Assembly (NCBI GenBank): GCA_018266835.1
Contig: JAFDZP010000002.1
Span: 1,215,302-1,279,301 of the forward strand
Direction of reading: 5' to 3'
Length of the DNA: 64,000 nt
Origin: Bacteroidota bacterium
GTDB lineage: Bacteria > Bacteroidota > Ignavibacteria > Tepidaquicellales > Tepidaquicellaceae
Part shown: positions 35,565-44,478 of the stretch, one piece after another
Layout of the letters: each line of letters starts with the position of its first letter
How positions within the stretch are numbered: the first letter of the stretch is position 1
Notes under the pieces: generated by a model
What the model was told of the DNA's origin: nothing
Databases searched by the model: none
The model's input: only the letters and a program-made list of their open reading frames with translations
Translations under genes and position numbers: made by a program

Positions 35565-37529
35565 ATGGCTAAAAATAAGAAGGCAGAAAACAAGAAAACT
35601 GCAGTTGAAAAGGTAAATATAGAAATACCTTTCGAACCAAACAAAAATCAGACTTACTTAATATATAGTTGCATCGCGGTTTTATCCGTCCTCCTTGCCG
35701 TTGTTTATTTGATTTCGGCAAACTCAGTTAATGGATATAACGGATTTCCCCTTGATGACCCGTGGATACACTTAACATTTGCAAAAAATCTTGCTGAGTA
35801 CGGCAGCTTCTCATATTTCAAAAATGAGATGTCAACGGCGGGCTCAACCTCACCTATTTATACTGTGATTCTTGCAGTAGGATTCCTCATTACCAAAAAT
35901 GAAATGGTACTGAGTTATACTCTCGGAATTATATTTTTAGTTTTATCCGGAATATGGTTTTACAGGTTAAGTTCGTTTGAATTTGCCAAAGAAAATATAT
36001 TTGCAATTTTCTGCACGGCAATTTTTGCTGCCGATAAATGGATGAACTTCATTGCCGATTCGGGAATGGAAACCACTCTTTTTATCTTCTTAATAATACT
36101 AACAGCTTACTCATATAAAAAACGCCAGGCTGTAGCTACTGCAGTATTTGCTGCTTTACTATTATGGACTCGCCCGGATTCAACTGCATTTCTGGGAGCT
36201 TTAGTTTTAGATTATTTGTGGTGTGTGTACCTCTCTAAAAAAGATAAGAACATACAATTATTCACAAAGCAGGAACTGATGAAGATGGGCGGAATATTCG
36301 CAGTAATAGTTCTTGCTTACTTCGGAATGAACTTAAAATTATCCGGTTCAATTCTTCCTAATACTTATAATGCAAAGCTGACATATTATTCGCCTGAATT
36401 CAGAAGCCGTTCGGAATTTTTAAAGGGAGAAGTCTGGGATTATTTTACTTCGGGTGCATACGGAATAATGATGTTCGGATTTATAATTTCTGTTCTTAAG
36501 CTTGTTGTTGATACAGCAAAGAAAAAATATAATCCAAATTTTCTTTATATAGTTTTTTCATTCGCTCTTGTGTTTGTTTACTGGTATAAACTTCCATATG
36601 CTCACAGGTTCGGAAGATATCTTATGCCAATTATACCATTCCTGATTTTAGTATCAATGACAGGATTCAGAGAAACGGCTAAATACATAGGAAATTATTT
36701 TAAGAGTAAGCAAATCGCTAACGGATTTAATTTTGTAATAGTTTTACTCGTTTTGCTCTTCAGCTTTCAGGCTTATATTGCCAATAAAGCTTCATTCGCT
36801 TATGAATGTAAATATATAAACGACAGACAGGTAGTTGCTGCAAAGTGGATTAGGGATAACACAAAAGAAACCGATATTATAGGAACTCACGACGTAGGAG
36901 CAATAGCTTTTTACAGCCAGAGAAAAATTGTTGACGTGGCAGGACTTGTAACTCCCGAGCTTATAAATAAACTTCATGATGAAAATTACGTTGAATATAT
37001 GAAAGATTATTTAAAAAAGAGCAATGTAACTTATCTTGCTTTTTTAAGAGAGTGGTACAGAGTAGTAAATCAGACTCCGTTATTTTTAAGTCCGGAAAAC
37101 ACTGCACAGGAAGTAATGGAAGTTTATAAATTTAATCCGGACTCAACCCATATTCTTTCAAAAAGAGTTAACAGCGGAATTGAATACGTGGGACAATTTA
37201 TAAACCAGAAGGGTATGCAAAACCAGGCGCTGAATGTTCTGAACCAGCTTTTACAGATGGATAACAAATCATCACTGACTTACTTCTTAATGGCAAGTGT
37301 TTACGGCGGAGTTAACGATGGTAAAAATTACGAGAAGAATTTGTTGAAAGCCGTAGAACTTTATCCTGATTTTAAAGAAGCACTATCTGCGCTTGGCGGA
37401 TATTATAAAAGCATAAATAATAAACCGGAAGCAAAAAAATATCTTGAGAGATACGTTGCTTTAAATCCTAAAGATTTGAAAGCAATGGATATGCTTAAAA
37501 GCGTAAGTGATACAACAAGTGCAAAATAG
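35565..37529 (+). CDS. GT-C type membrane glycosyltransferase with C-terminal TPR
   Basis: This 654-residue inner-membrane protein has a Lys-rich cytoplasmic N-terminus and a first helix at about 32-50. The extracytoplasmic motif LDDPWIHL (63-70) carries the paired acidic residues expected for GT-C transferases that use lipid-linked sugars. About ten further helices run to residue 410. A soluble region follows, and the last 110 residues are TPR-like (VNDGKNYEKNLLKAVELYPDFKEALSALGGYYKS). It probably glycosylates a lipid, glycan or protein in the periplasm. Donor and acceptor are unknown. It is followed by its own terminator. Confidence 0.78.
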   Translation: MAKNKKAENKKTAVEKVNIEIPFEPNKNQTYLIYSCIAVLSVLLAVVYLISANSVNGYNGFPLDDPWIHLTFAKNLAEYGSFSYFKNEMSTAGSTSPIYTVILAVGFLITKNEMVLSYTLGIIFLVLSGIWFYRLSSFEFAKENIFAIFCTAIFAADKWMNFIADSGMETTLFIFLIILTAYSYKKRQAVATAVFAALLLWTRPDSTAFLGALVLDYLWCVYLSKKDKNIQLFTKQELMKMGGIFAVIVLAYFGMNLKLSGSILPNTYNAKLTYYSPEFRSRSEFLKGEVWDYFTSGAYGIMMFGFIISVLKLVVDTAKKKYNPNFLYIVFSFALVFVYWYKLPYAHRFGRYLMPIIPFLILVSMTGFRETAKYIGNYFKSKQIANGFNFVIVLLVLLFSFQAYIANKASFAYECKYINDRQVVAAKWIRDNTKETDIIGTHDVGAIAFYSQRKIVDVAGLVTPELINKLHDENYVEYMKDYLKKSNVTYLAFLREWYRVVNQTPLFLSPENTAQEVMEVYKFNPDSTHILSKRVNSGIEYVGQFINQKGMQNQALNVLNQLLQMDNKSSLTYFLMASVYGGVNDGKNYEKNLLKAVELYPDFKEALSALGGYYKSINNKPEAKKYLERYVALNPKDLKAMDMLKSVSDTTSAK

Positions 37530-37554
37530 TTTTTTTAATTAATATTAAAGTAAG

Positions 37555-37580
37555 AGGGCGGAGCAATCACTCCGCCTTTT
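37555..37580 (+). terminator. rho-independent terminator
   Basis: Stem GGCGGAG/CTCCGCC (37557-37563 with 37570-37576), extended by an A-T and a G-T pair, is followed by TTTT, 25 bp after the glycosyltransferase stop and before mltG. Confidence 0.85.
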
Positions 37581-37593
37581 AGTTTTATAAAAA

Positions 37594-38691
37594 ATGTTAA
37601 ACAATCTTTTACATAATCCCGCAGTACTGAATATTGTCAAAAAGTTTTCTTCCGGTGAGCCGAAGAAAAACTTCGTGAAATATTTTATTGTTCTGGGAGC
37701 GTTTAATATTTTTTTATGCGGATTTATAACACAGCAAAGCCTTTACTCAAAATATAACTGGAAAGACGGCAAAGATAAGGAGTTCGATATTAAGCCCGGT
37801 GAAAATTTTTCGGAGATTGTAAAAGACCTGAAAGATAAAGATATTATTCCCAGCGCATTTGTTCTGAAAGTAATAGGTAAACTGACGGGAAAAGATGAAA
37901 AAATAATTTCACGCAGGTACATTTTTAAAAATGGAATGACTAACCTTGATGTGCTGAATATTATTACCGATGCAAGCTTATCCCAGTCAATTAAGTTTAC
38001 TGTAAACGAAGGTCTCACAATAAAACAAATCGGAAAGTATGCCGAAAAATACCTAGGCCTTTCAAGAAATAAATTTGTAGAAGAGACAAAGAATGATTCC
38101 TTGATAAGTTTGCTTGGATTAAAAGATTCCGTAAAATCACTGGAAGGATTTTTGTATCCCGATACTTATGATGTTCCATTAGATATAACGGAAAAAGGAT
38201 TAGTGAAAATTTTATTTAATGAGTTCAGAAAAAGAGTGTTTAACAATGCCGAAATTATGGATTCGATTAATGCTAAGAAGATGGACTTCTATGAAGTTAT
38301 GAAAATGGCTTCGATTGTTGAAGGGGAAACAAGAAAAGAAGACGAGAAGCCCCGTATAGCAGGTGTGTATTACAACAGGATAAGAAAAAATATGAAACTT
38401 GAAGCAGACCCGACCGTTCAATATGCATTACCTGAATTTAAAAAACGACTTACATACGATGACTTGCACGTGAAATCTCCTTACAATACATATATAATAA
38501 AAGGTTTGCCTCCGGGACCGATAAACAACCCGTCGATTTCTTCTATAAAAGCGGCCATAAATCCCGAAAAGCATAATTACATTTTCTTTGTGGCAACGGG
38601 CGAAGGCGGACATACATTCACGGAAAATTATGCAGACCATCTGAAAGCAGTTGATGTTTACCGAAAAAAAATGGCTGAGCAGAAAAAATGA
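37594..38691 (+). CDS. mltG: endolytic murein transglycosylase MltG
   Basis: This inner-membrane lytic transglycosylase cuts nascent peptidoglycan strands and limits glycan length. It has 365 residues. The cytoplasmic N-terminus is followed by a membrane helix (about 28-48, VLGAFNIFLCGFI), a LysM-like region (about 55-180) and the YceG catalytic domain. Catalytic Glu243 is in ASIVEGET, followed by the family segment RIAGVYYNRI...LEADPTVQYAL and SPYNTYIIKGLPPGPI. All are close to known MltG. The gene overlaps the following membrane protein by 4 bp (ATGA), so the two are coupled. Confidence 0.95.
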   Translation: MLNNLLHNPAVLNIVKKFSSGEPKKNFVKYFIVLGAFNIFLCGFITQQSLYSKYNWKDGKDKEFDIKPGENFSEIVKDLKDKDIIPSAFVLKVIGKLTGKDEKIISRRYIFKNGMTNLDVLNIITDASLSQSIKFTVNEGLTIKQIGKYAEKYLGLSRNKFVEETKNDSLISLLGLKDSVKSLEGFLYPDTYDVPLDITEKGLVKILFNEFRKRVFNNAEIMDSINAKKMDFYEVMKMASIVEGETRKEDEKPRIAGVYYNRIRKNMKLEADPTVQYALPEFKKRLTYDDLHVKSPYNTYIIKGLPPGPINNPSISSIKAAINPEKHNYIFFVATGEGGHTFTENYADHLKAVDVYRKKMAEQKK

Positions 38692-40205
38692 AACAGTTCA
38701 AAGAGCTATTCAGATTATTCATAAGTCTTGATTTCCGCGATAAGGAAAAAGCCGGAAGAAAAAAAATTATCGGGCTTTTAACTACTTATCTTCTGACAAA
38801 CGGAATTCTTTCGTTCAATAATTTCAACGGTTTTAATGAGTTTAGCTTCGCCGCTCTTTCTTTTTCGATAAATATTTTCTTCATAGCATTCGTTGTTCTT
38901 AACGATTTTGATAATCTCTTCCTTGCAAAAAATTATTTTGAGGGATTAGTAAACCTTCCTGTGCAGCAGAAAAATTTTTTCGCGGCAAAATTTGCATCAG
39001 CATCACTGATGATTTTTTTCTATTTTGCAGTTTCCTCGGTATCTCAGCTGATTTTTTTCTATCTCTATACCGGTGATTTAATAAAAGTTATTCTTTTTCT
39101 TACATGCTCACTGCTTTTCAATTTTACCTTCATGGGGGTTCTCTTATTTCTTTATGTAATGATACTGAATAAGTTTGCGGGAAAATCGAACGCCTTTGTG
39201 TATGTTCTTCAGATGATATTTTTCGCGTTCATTTTATTTTCATCAACAACTTCATCAAAGGCAATTAAACTAGGCAAGAAAGATATTCTTGAGTTAGAGC
39301 TGGTCCGATATCTACCACAGGTGTTTTTTGCAAAGGCGATTTATAATCCCGTACTTATTCCTTTGATATTGCTTGTAACTGTCCTTGTTTACTTTGGATT
39401 GTATAAATTTATGTCGGCAAGATTTTTTGAGCTACATGCAAAGATTTCAAAGATAGAAAAGAAGCAAAGAAAGAAAGCCCGATTTACTTTCTGGAACGAA
39501 TTTATACATAAGCATTTGCTGAGAAATAATATTCAGACAGCTTCCTATGATTTGCTTGGCAGCCAGCTGCGAAATTCAAAATTCCTTCGTACAAAATATT
39601 TTCCGATGCTTCTGTTCCCTGTAATTTTTTGTCTTCTGGGAATTTTTATAGGACCTGAATTTCTTGCAGTGAAAGGTTCAAGTTTTTCTGCACGTGTAAC
39701 ATCCGCTATTTTGCTTTTAAGTCCTTCAATTACAATGATGACGGTACTTAGTGTAAGAATGTTATATTCAAACACACGAATTGCTGACGAGCACTCACAA
39801 AATTCAGAAATGATTTTCAAAATGCTGCCCATTGATGACCCGCAGCATTTAAATCTTGGAATTCTTAAGTTTATTTATTTCAATCTTTACTTCCCTCTGA
39901 TAATAGTAATGAGTCTGCTGCTTATTATAAAGCTTGATCCGCTCACTATAACTATAAATCTTGTTTACATCACGTCGGCTATTTATCTGTTAAACACAAT
40001 TTTTCTTACGATCGATAAACGGCTGCCGTTTACATTGGAAAGCTCAAAGTTCAGCTCAGCTACAAAGTTTGCAGAAGTGATGTTTAATATGCTGCTCGGC
40101 GCGTTAATTTTTATTATTCAGATTTTTGTTTTTCAAAATGTTATTTTTGTAATTGGAGCCGTAATTGTATTCATCGGCGTATCTTTTTTAATCAACAGGA
40201 ATTAA
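38688..40205 (+). CDS. multi-spanning membrane protein, ABC-2 permease-like
   Basis: This 505-residue protein has about ten to twelve hydrophobic segments in two blocks (about 25-240 and 300-500), separated by a charged cytoplasmic region (ISKIEKKQRKKARFTFWNEF). The layout resembles large ABC-2-type permeases, but no ATPase gene is adjacent and there is no clear family motif. Its start overlaps the mltG stop by 4 bp, and ubiX begins 3 bp after its end, so it is embedded in a tight mltG-X-ubiX operon. Role unknown; a lipid or wall-precursor transporter would fit the mltG linkage but is speculative. Confidence 0.6.
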   Translation: MKQFKELFRLFISLDFRDKEKAGRKKIIGLLTTYLLTNGILSFNNFNGFNEFSFAALSFSINIFFIAFVVLNDFDNLFLAKNYFEGLVNLPVQQKNFFAAKFASASLMIFFYFAVSSVSQLIFFYLYTGDLIKVILFLTCSLLFNFTFMGVLLFLYVMILNKFAGKSNAFVYVLQMIFFAFILFSSTTSSKAIKLGKKDILELELVRYLPQVFFAKAIYNPVLIPLILLVTVLVYFGLYKFMSARFFELHAKISKIEKKQRKKARFTFWNEFIHKHLLRNNIQTASYDLLGSQLRNSKFLRTKYFPMLLFPVIFCLLGIFIGPEFLAVKGSSFSARVTSAILLLSPSITMMTVLSVRMLYSNTRIADEHSQNSEMIFKMLPIDDPQHLNLGILKFIYFNLYFPLIIVMSLLLIIKLDPLTITINLVYITSAIYLLNTIFLTIDKRLPFTLESSKFSSATKFAEVMFNMLLGALIFIIQIFVFQNVIFVIGAVIVFIGVSFLINRN

Positions 40206-40208
40206 GTT

Positions 40209-40844
40209 ATGGCACAGGCAGAAACAAAAACAGAAACGAAAACCTTAATAAAAAATGTTAACGGTAACGGAAAGAATGTGATACTCGGCATCACAGGTAC
40301 CAGCGGAGCTATTTACAGTTTACGCATGCTTCGCGCCCTGCTGATAAACGAATTTAACGTTGATATAATTGTAAGTGAGTACGGTCAATATACTTTAATG
40401 AATGAGTGCGGAATAGATATAACTAAGTGTAACCTGAATTCTCTTTTCCCTGATGTACTTCTACTGAAATCCACAGTAAAGTTTCATAACAACTTAGATT
40501 TAAAATCGGAAATTTTTTCCACGGGATATGACTGTTTCGGAATGATTGTCTGCCCCTGCGCAATGAATTATGTTTCAGGTATTGCCTGCGGCGACTGTAA
40601 AAATCTTATAGAGAAATCCGCTGACTTTGCATTCTCGTATTCAAAACCGCTCATCATTGTCCCGAGAGAAACACCTATCAATAAATTGCATCTCGATAAC
40701 ATGCGCAAAATAATGGATGCGGGAGGAAAAATTGTTCCTGCAATGCCAAGCTTTGAATATAATCCTAAGGATTTCAACGACCTCGCAGATTATATTGCAG
40801 GTCGCGTAATGGATTTTATGTGCAGCGGTCTTGATACAATTTAA
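40209..40844 (+). CDS. ubiX: flavin prenyltransferase UbiX
   Basis: This 211-residue flavoprotein transfers dimethylallyl to FMN, giving the prenylated flavin cofactor used by UbiD-type decarboxylases. Diagnostic segments are ILGITGTSGAIYSLRMLRAL at the N-terminus, the phosphate-binding CPCAMNYVSGIACG in the middle (the family often has S-M-x-T-x-A-x-IA-x-G), and LIIVPRETPINKLHLDNMRKIMDAGGKIVPAMPSFE (in parts), which is near-invariant in UbiX. The N-terminal 18 residues are a short Lys/Thr-rich extension. No ubiD is in the window. It is convergent with the next gene, only 9 bp away. Confidence 0.93.
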   Translation: MAQAETKTETKTLIKNVNGNGKNVILGITGTSGAIYSLRMLRALLINEFNVDIIVSEYGQYTLMNECGIDITKCNLNSLFPDVLLLKSTVKFHNNLDLKSEIFSTGYDCFGMIVCPCAMNYVSGIACGDCKNLIEKSADFAFSYSKPLIIVPRETPINKLHLDNMRKIMDAGGKIVPAMPSFEYNPKDFNDLADYIAGRVMDFMCSGLDTI

Positions 40845-40853
40845 AATCTGAAA

Positions 40854-43709
40854 TCAAAAATCCCAGCCGAAGTAAAACTGCTGATATAATCCCGACTGCA
40901 ATTTAGAAAAATTCTTTTCTATTCTTTTACCTATATCGTATCTTAAACCGATAAGTCCGAACAGATTCATTCTTAAACCGCCTCCAATACTTCCTTTAGT
41001 TTCACCGTATGTATCAAAGTTATCCCATGTATTCCCTGCATCTACGTATAATGCTCCGCGAATACCGGGGAATCCGAGATTAATTCCGAGAGGAAATCTT
41101 AACATCAGAGTATTAATAAAAGGGAAGCGAAGTTCTAAATTTGTTTGCCAAAGTTTGCTTCCCCGTAATGAGTTTCTGTCCCATCCGCGCAATGACCAGC
41201 TTCCGCCCATGAAAAATCTTCTGGGGTCCTTGCCTTCGTTCATGAAATATTGTCCCCTGAATGCAAGAGCAACTGTTGTAGATAATCTGAAGTATTTTCT
41301 GTAATCCATAAGTACGCTGACATAATTCGTATTGGAGTTATCTATATCTGAAGTATATCCAAGCGTAAAATTGAATCGTTCACCGTCTATCGGTCCTGTG
41401 TAAGTCCACAAAGTATTATCGTGAACATAGCTAATAGAGTTTGAAAGCAGAAGTGAACGTGTGTTATCAAGAAAATCTATATTTTTATTCGACTCGGCTA
41501 AATTTGTTGATGTTTCAATTCTTTTGAAGAATGATAATGGATAAGAGAAGCTTAAATATCCTCCATAAATTCTTTCATAATATGAAATATCGTTTTCGCT
41601 TAAGTCATATCTTTTACCTGATAAGTGATAAATACCGTAAGCATAATTTAATCTTTTCTCCAATGAAACTTTGGAAATTGCCACATTAAAACTCTTCCAG
41701 AATTCGGATTCACCGTCTGAATTATTAAACAACAGAATGTAATATTTTTCATTGCTGAGAATATCGCTTAGCGAAATAATTCCGCCTGCATTTGTTCCGA
41801 ATACAGGATCAGTTGAAAGCGAAGATGTTGCCACATCAAGAGAGTAATCTTTTGAATATTTTAACTGATTACGCTTTGGGTTAGATTCGATTTTTGCAAA
41901 ATCCCAGTTCTGTCCTTTCGTAGAGTAATCTATTTTTTTACTTACTTTAGATGTATCATAAATCTGTGATACGTTATCAAGCATTCTTACCGTTATTGAA
42001 CCGTATTCATAGGAAGAAAAAATAATTTTATCATCGCCTGCAAAATCGGGATCGTATGCAGCGGTAATAAAATTTGTAAGGCGCTTCATTTCAATGTTTT
42101 CAGGAAGATTATTCCAGAGATAACTTTCTCCCGGCTTTCCTGAACCCGTTGTCGGAGTTTTATTTAAATCAATCATCCAGATATTCTGCTCGCCTGTTGC
42201 TGTAGATGTAAACACAACTTTTGCGCCGTCGGGAGAAAACCTGGGATTGTAATCTATTTGATCTCCAATCGTTAAATACGAAATTCCGTTTGTAGTTAAA
42301 TCATATAAGAACAAATTATATTTATTCATTCCGAAAGTAGTTCTGTCAGAAGAGAAAACTAAATATTTTCCGTCAGGAGAAAAGTCAGGGTCACGTTCAT
42401 CATAATAATCATTAGTCAGTCTTGTTAATACTTCCGTATCCGTATTCAATAAATACAAATCACTTCGTCCGCCCATATCGGTTGCAGGGAATGCAATCAG
42501 CTTTCCGTCTTTGCTCCAGGTAGGTGAGCCGATATTTACAATGTTATCAAATGAAAAATCGGATATTAATTTTTCTTTAACCACATCATAAAAATGGATA
42601 GCGTCCCTGTCACCTTTTTGCGTTATGAATGCTAACATCCCTTTTGACGATACATCAAGTCCTGTTCTGAAAAAATGAAACTGTTCAAACTGGTCGGATG
42701 ATTCTCCTTTTACAACAAGCTCACCATCACCTCTTTTTGATAAATTTGTTTTATAGATGCTTGTGTAGCCTGTTTTATTTCCTATGTAATAAATTTCTTT
42801 TTTGTTGTTGAAGTCGCTGTATGTAGGCTTGTGCGCAAAGCCGGCTGAAAAAATATTTTTTGAGACCTGTGAAGGATTATCGTGGTCGGCATAATCCGGC
42901 AGATACATTTTTTTCAGATAATATAAAAAATCCCTGTCGAATGCTTTGTAATCTTTGCCGATTGTTTTTTCCATCACTGTAGAAAAACTTTCGTCCATCC
43001 AGAAGTTTTCCTGAAGCTGAAGAACTTTATCCTCGCCGTAATTTGCTGCTATATATTCAATAACTTTCTGTCCGAGCTTATACATTAAATATGTACCGTA
43101 GAAATTTTCCCAGTCATCAAGTCCCACTATATAATTATTTATAACGGCATCTTTTAGAACCATTTCTGCCTGAGTGTCCCATTTGGTTGACCAGTATTCT
43201 GCTAGTCCTTCAGTAAACCACAATGGCGGCATGCGTTCAGAAACCTGTCCATGAATTTTTAACTGAGAAAGAATTTTTGAGGTCATAAAAACGTGAACAA
43301 GCTCATGTGCAATTACGTGCTGAAACTGTCCGATTGAGCCTTCAAACGGAATTACAACTCTTCCCTTTACAAATTCAAAAAATCCACCGACTCCGTCGGG
43401 AATAAATCCGGGGGAAGTATTAGTCTGCTTAAAATGTGTTGGTGAGGCGTAAAATATTATAGGGACTGTATCATACAGGGAATGATTGAACTTCTGAACG
43501 AGGTTTTTATATTGCTCTTCCGCAAAATATGCTCCCTGCTCTGCAAGTTCTTTGGCTTCCTTGTAATAATAGATTTTGAAATGCTCGGTAGACATTGTAT
43601 ACCATTCAAAATCGGAATATTGAACTTTGTTTCTGCCGAAGTCGACAAATTGAGCAGATGAGGGAAGATATAATGAGAGGAAGAAAAGTATTATAAGTAG
43701 TTTCTTCAC
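40854..43709 (-). CDS. surface metallopeptidase/TolB-propeller/Omp85-barrel fusion
   Basis: This 951-residue outer-membrane protein has three parts. After a signal peptide (about 1-19) comes a gluzincin-like zinc peptidase domain with HELVH (135-139) and the third ligand Glu167 in WFTEGLAEYWS. The second part (about 290-580) is a TolB/WD40-type propeller with repeats such as DPDFSPDGKYLVFSSDR and NPRFSPDGAKVVFTS. The last about 270 residues look like a BamA/TamA-type barrel: RRFFMGGSWSLRGW, LRFPFINTLMLRFPLGI and GGLRMNLFGLIGLRYDIG. This would anchor a peptidase and propeller at the outer membrane. Activity and sidedness are inferred. The peptidase-MA-like order recurs in related phyla. Confidence 0.83.
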   Translation of the reverse strand: MKKLLIILFFLSLYLPSSAQFVDFGRNKVQYSDFEWYTMSTEHFKIYYYKEAKELAEQGAYFAEEQYKNLVQKFNHSLYDTVPIIFYASPTHFKQTNTSPGFIPDGVGGFFEFVKGRVVIPFEGSIGQFQHVIAHELVHVFMTSKILSQLKIHGQVSERMPPLWFTEGLAEYWSTKWDTQAEMVLKDAVINNYIVGLDDWENFYGTYLMYKLGQKVIEYIAANYGEDKVLQLQENFWMDESFSTVMEKTIGKDYKAFDRDFLYYLKKMYLPDYADHDNPSQVSKNIFSAGFAHKPTYSDFNNKKEIYYIGNKTGYTSIYKTNLSKRGDGELVVKGESSDQFEQFHFFRTGLDVSSKGMLAFITQKGDRDAIHFYDVVKEKLISDFSFDNIVNIGSPTWSKDGKLIAFPATDMGGRSDLYLLNTDTEVLTRLTNDYYDERDPDFSPDGKYLVFSSDRTTFGMNKYNLFLYDLTTNGISYLTIGDQIDYNPRFSPDGAKVVFTSTATGEQNIWMIDLNKTPTTGSGKPGESYLWNNLPENIEMKRLTNFITAAYDPDFAGDDKIIFSSYEYGSITVRMLDNVSQIYDTSKVSKKIDYSTKGQNWDFAKIESNPKRNQLKYSKDYSLDVATSSLSTDPVFGTNAGGIISLSDILSNEKYYILLFNNSDGESEFWKSFNVAISKVSLEKRLNYAYGIYHLSGKRYDLSENDISYYERIYGGYLSFSYPLSFFKRIETSTNLAESNKNIDFLDNTRSLLLSNSISYVHDNTLWTYTGPIDGERFNFTLGYTSDIDNSNTNYVSVLMDYRKYFRLSTTVALAFRGQYFMNEGKDPRRFFMGGSWSLRGWDRNSLRGSKLWQTNLELRFPFINTLMLRFPLGINLGFPGIRGALYVDAGNTWDNFDTYGETKGSIGGGLRMNLFGLIGLRYDIGKRIEKNFSKLQSGLYQQFYFGWDF

Positions 43710-43759
43710 AGAGATAAATTAAAAAACGCCGAAGGCATAATCAAGAATAAATTTATTAA

Positions 43760-44425
43760 TTACATCGTTTTATCGGTTATGGTATAGAGCTCGCCTTTGT
43801 CAATAATAAATTTTACTTCGAATGGAAATTTCTGTGATGGGATTTGTGTAGGGTACCAGTTGCGATTATTTACTGCAACAATGAAAAGTCCGTTATCATC
43901 TCCCATTGCAGAAAATGTATCGGAGTTTACACTCTTTACAAAATCTGAGACTTTGTAATCATTAATTAATTTTTCTTTTAGAGCAGGAACATTATCAGTT
44001 ACTATTCCAATTTCACTAACATTTAAAATTTGAGATGAATCAAATGGCTCACTGGTTTTATTATCTAAATCAAACCTGGAAATTAGTTCTACAATGTTTC
44101 CTGCAGGATCAAAAAAATAAACCGACTTTGCTTTCCAGTTAACAAAATCCACTATATGATTGTTTTCGGAAATCTGCATTAAATCCACTTTACCCTTCAT
44201 CCAATCTTTAGCTTCTTCAATCTTATTTGAAGGAATGTTGAATGCGAAATGATAGAATGGATTCTTGCTTTCTGAATCCAGTTTAAAATTAACCTGAGTG
44301 CTGCCTGACTGAAAAGATATAATGTCTGAATTTTCTGATATGATTTTTAATGATAGTACACTGCCGTAAAAATCTTTTACGGCAGTAATACTATTGGTAT
44401 GAAGAGTAAGCTCTTTTATCTGCAC
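43760..44425 (-). CDS. VOC (glyoxalase/dioxygenase-fold) family protein
   Basis: This 221-residue soluble protein has two beta-alpha-beta-beta-beta modules. The N-terminal module is LTLHTNSITAVKDFYGSVLSLKII...FYHFAFNIP, then SVYFFDPAGNIVELISRF; the His, the DPAGNIVEL segment and a terminal Glu are the usual metal-site elements of the VOC fold. The C-terminal half (about 130-221) repeats the fold less clearly (EIGIVTDNVPALKEKL). The substrate cannot be deduced: glyoxalase, bleomycin-resistance and dioxygenase members look alike. It lies between the peptidase fusion and the multicopper oxidase on the same strand. Confidence 0.8.
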   Translation of the reverse strand: MQIKELTLHTNSITAVKDFYGSVLSLKIISENSDIISFQSGSTQVNFKLDSESKNPFYHFAFNIPSNKIEEAKDWMKGKVDLMQISENNHIVDFVNWKAKSVYFFDPAGNIVELISRFDLDNKTSEPFDSSQILNVSEIGIVTDNVPALKEKLINDYKVSDFVKSVNSDTFSAMGDDNGLFIVAVNNRNWYPTQIPSQKFPFEVKFIIDKGELYTITDKTM

Positions 44426-44478
44426 TGTATATTTTTTTCACAAAAATAGTTATCATGAAAATTAATACCTGTGCAAAA

